A stretch of DNA of 64,000 nt from an uncultured Acidobacteriota bacterium. Its GTDB lineage: Bacteria > Acidobacteriota > Terriglobia > Bryobacterales > Bryobacteraceae. Made by a program: the position numbers and the translations under genes. Below, piece by piece: positions 62,331-64,000 of this stretch (the stretch's first letter is position 1; every line of letters starts with the position of its first letter). A model generated the notes under the pieces. It had not been told where the DNA came from. It ran no database searches and saw nothing but the letters and a program-made list of their open reading frames with translations. The stretch covers positions 62,001-126,000 of the forward strand of contig CADECY010000007.1 in NCBI GenBank assembly GCA_902825945.1, given 5' to 3'.

Positions 62331-63387
62331 ATCGAACGGCATGAATGGGAAGCGCCTCCGCATGTGTGGGAAGCCCGGGCCGTTCTCGTTGAGCGATTGC
62401 GGCCTGAATGTGGTGGTGCCGTTACCGTGGCAACAATGGCGGTGCCGGACTGGTTGAGCAGGCCCACATTGCCGCCGATGGGGACCTGCAACGGCTTGCC
62501 CGGCTGATTTCCGTAGATGTTGTTGTATTTGACCTTGGCGGCGGAGGCGGGTGAGATTCCGTGAGCGATTGCCATTGATCCAATTCATCGTAGTCGCCGC
62601 GCCGGGCGCTCCGGCGGTGATTGCGACGCCATTGACGCGGTTCGCGGCGATCGAGGTTGTAGCCGATCCGGGTATTGGGACCGGACACGAAGAGACCATG
62701 GCCGCCGTCGGCGCTAGATTGGTTCGACGTGTACTGATCGCCGGGCGCCCACGCCTTCGAATCCGTGCGAAACGTTCCCGTGGACGTGTTGCCGATGATC
62801 TCGCGAGACGCGCCCGCGCCGAGGATGAAGCCAGAGCCCAGGTTCAGGCGCGCCTCGTTCGACCTCAACGTTCCGCCGAGTCCGGCCAACCGGAATCCGA
62901 AGGCGCCCTTCAACGCGATGTTCGATTGGATCGCGATACCAGCGCCTTCGGCATCGACGGTCGCGCCATTCATCATCAGAAATCCGCCTTCGCCTGGTTC
63001 GACTGGAACGCCGAGACTGAAGTTGTCCGAGACGATGCGGAAGGCGACCTGCTTGGGCCGGCCCTCAATCAGAGTGACTTTCGCGCCATTGCGCGAGCGG
63101 ATCGCAAGGGGCTTGTCAATGAAGACGAGGCACCCGCAAGGATTGTCGCCCGCGTGGCCCTCCTCACTGGTTTCGCCGATGAGACCGTTGCCGTTGATGT
63201 CGCCGTAACGGCCGGGCGCGACGGTGATTTCATTCATCGGCGGGTTGCGCGTTGGCGAAGACTTGGCGGATCGAGCGGCAGGGACTGAACGCTCCACACT
63301 TGGGCGAGTCCACGCCGCTGTTGGCGACTTGGAGCACGGCTCGGATGCGTGAATAGCCGCGGCGGCGGCGAGGATCAGGAATTTCAT
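62330..63387 (-). pseudogene. Frameshifted secreted parallel beta-helix protein
   Basis: The gene starts with a signal peptide (MKFLILAAAAAIHAS). In one frame it reads AVLQVANSGVDSPKCGAFSP, CRSIRQVFANAQPADE, then after a frame change ITVAPGRYGDINGNG. Further on are beta-helix rungs such as GATVDAEGAGIAIQSNIALK, NLGSGFILGAGASREIIGNT, ADGGHGLFVSGPNTRIGYN; later frames add VNGVAITAGAPGAATTMNWI and AKVKYNNIYGN. At least four frame changes are needed. A tandem duplication of ATGA at about 63228-63238 explains one of them exactly. The protein would have been a secreted glycan-binding or lyase-like beta-helix. Confidence 0.8.
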
Positions 63388-63473
63388 GACGCGCGATCTG
63401 GCATGCGTTTTCAGAGCGCCGAACCGTTTAGCGGGTTGCGGCATTTGCCGCGATTGGCGACACTGGCTCTACG

Positions 63474-63929
63474 ATGACGAGCGGCGCAAAGACGATTGCG
63501 GAGTATCTGGAAGGCCTGCCGGAAGACCGGCGAGCGGCGATTTCGAAGGTGCGCGCCGTGATCCGGAAGAATCTGCCGAAGGGATTCGGCGAAGTGATGC
63601 AGTACGGGATGATCGCCTACGTGGTCCCGCACAAGCTGTACCCGGCGGGGTACCACACCGATCCGAAGCAGGCGTTGCCGTTCGCCGCGCTGGCATCGCA
63701 GAAGAACAACATGGCGATCTACCTGATGACCGTCTATCAGGATCCGGCGCTCGAGAAGTGGTTTCGCGGGCAGTACGCCGAGCGCGGATTGAAGCTCGAC
63801 ATGGGGAAGAGCTGCATCCGGTTCAAGAAACTCGAGCAGGTTCCGTTGGATGTGATCGGCGAGGTGATCGCGAAGGTCCCGGTGGCGGAGTACATCGCGC
63901 GGTATGAGGCCGGGCGCCGGAAGAAGTGA
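63474..63929 (+). CDS. DUF1801 domain protein
   Basis: The 151-residue cytosolic protein matches the DUF1801/YdhG-like fold: TIAEYLEGLPEDRRAAISKV, RKNLPKGFGEVMQYGMIAYV, PFAALASQKNNMAIYLMTVY and DMGKSCIRFKKLEQVPLDVI. Members occur widely and their function is unknown; some resemble frataxin-like iron-binding folds. The start ATG lacks a Shine-Dalgarno sequence. Its stop overlaps the next start by four bases. Confidence 0.85.
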   Translation: MTSGAKTIAEYLEGLPEDRRAAISKVRAVIRKNLPKGFGEVMQYGMIAYVVPHKLYPAGYHTDPKQALPFAALASQKNNMAIYLMTVYQDPALEKWFRGQYAERGLKLDMGKSCIRFKKLEQVPLDVIGEVIAKVPVAEYIARYEAGRRKK

Positions 63930-64000
63930 AGACTCCAGATTGGGATCGGCTGGGGACTTGCTACGGGTCCGCGCCGGAGATTCCAGAGTTGCTCCGAGCT
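63926..64000 (+). CDS. Start of an unidentified gene, cut by the window end
   Basis: A GTG at 63926 overlaps the DUF1801 stop (GTGA) and opens 25 codons to the end of the window: KTPDWDRLGTCYGSAPEIPE then LLRA. The composition is protein-like and the coupling is typical of real genes in this genome. The family cannot be named from so few residues. Confidence 0.5.
   Translation, partial: MKTPDWDRLGTCYGSAPEIPELLRA

Noticed and set aside
1..64000. tRNA, rRNA, CRISPR arrays and riboswitches
   Set aside because: I found no tRNA-like cloverleaf ending in GGTTCRANTCC outside coding sequence, no regularly spaced repeats and no conserved riboswitch core. A covariance-model search would be needed to be certain.

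Overview
The window looks like chromosomal DNA of an acidobacterium of the Solibacter/Bryobacter group (Acidobacteriota, class Terriglobia). The evidence is DNA of high GC content with strong third-position GC bias, three huge TonB-dependent receptors that begin with a carboxypeptidase-regulatory-like domain, and three families named from these genomes: a TIGR03435-type protein (50804-51583), a TIGR03437-type C-terminal domain (in 28466-30931) and a TIGR03436-type VWFA protein (56370-57407). Twin-arginine signals, secreted hydrolases and two sugar isomerase/epimerase genes fit a soil or sediment polymer degrader. I see no rRNA, tRNA or CRISPR array. These family calls come from motif reading and memory, not from a database search.

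Layout. 90-12161: a small secreted protein, then a tight plus-strand run nadE / beta-propeller-phosphoesterase / GH57 glycosidase, followed by a neutral-ceramidase-like enzyme overlapping a zinc metalloprotease, and two TPR genes that start head to head. 12217-15648: first TonB-dependent receptor. 15968-18120 (minus): asnS overlapping a sugar isomerase/epimerase gene, with a decayed copy of the latter at about 18650-18950. 19049-24785: PEP-CTERM protein, nucleoside hydrolase plus Gfo/Idh/MocA oxidoreductase, Hsp20 with a clear promoter and terminator, and glucuronate isomerase behind an outer-membrane barrel gene. 24177-26737: a duplicated divergent gene pair whose second copy is decayed and fused to the tail of another gene. 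26733-33032: sulfatase, multi-domain surface protein, Tudor-like small protein, GT-C membrane glycosyltransferase. 33126-36940: two complete ABC export modules in one four-gene operon; the last permease carries a BamE-like insert. 37117-41786 (minus): di-haem cytochrome c peroxidase family protein, GMC dehydrogenase with its small subunit, and an ECF sigma factor with a small membrane protein. 41942-57407: SDR, polytopic patatin lipase, second receptor, alpha/beta hydrolase, HD protein, isomerase/epimerase, secreted small proteins, a predicted beta-propeller hydrolase, an S24 peptidase and a VWFA protein. 57484-63387 is a gene graveyard: a 5'-truncated receptor, an apparently imported fkbM methyltransferase, a receptor fragment cut by an internally deleted IS630-type element, and a frameshifted beta-helix gene. 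The window ends with a DUF1801 gene and the start of another gene.

Functionally the region reads as secretion, scavenging and envelope upkeep (receptors, sulfatase, glycosidase, uronate isomerase, nucleoside hydrolase, ceramidase-like enzyme, lipase, ABC exporters) around a few housekeeping genes (nadE, asnS, hsp20). A repeated regulatory theme is a -10-like TANNNT hexamer only 6-13 bases before the start codon with no Shine-Dalgarno sequence, which suggests leaderless or very short-leader transcripts for many genes.
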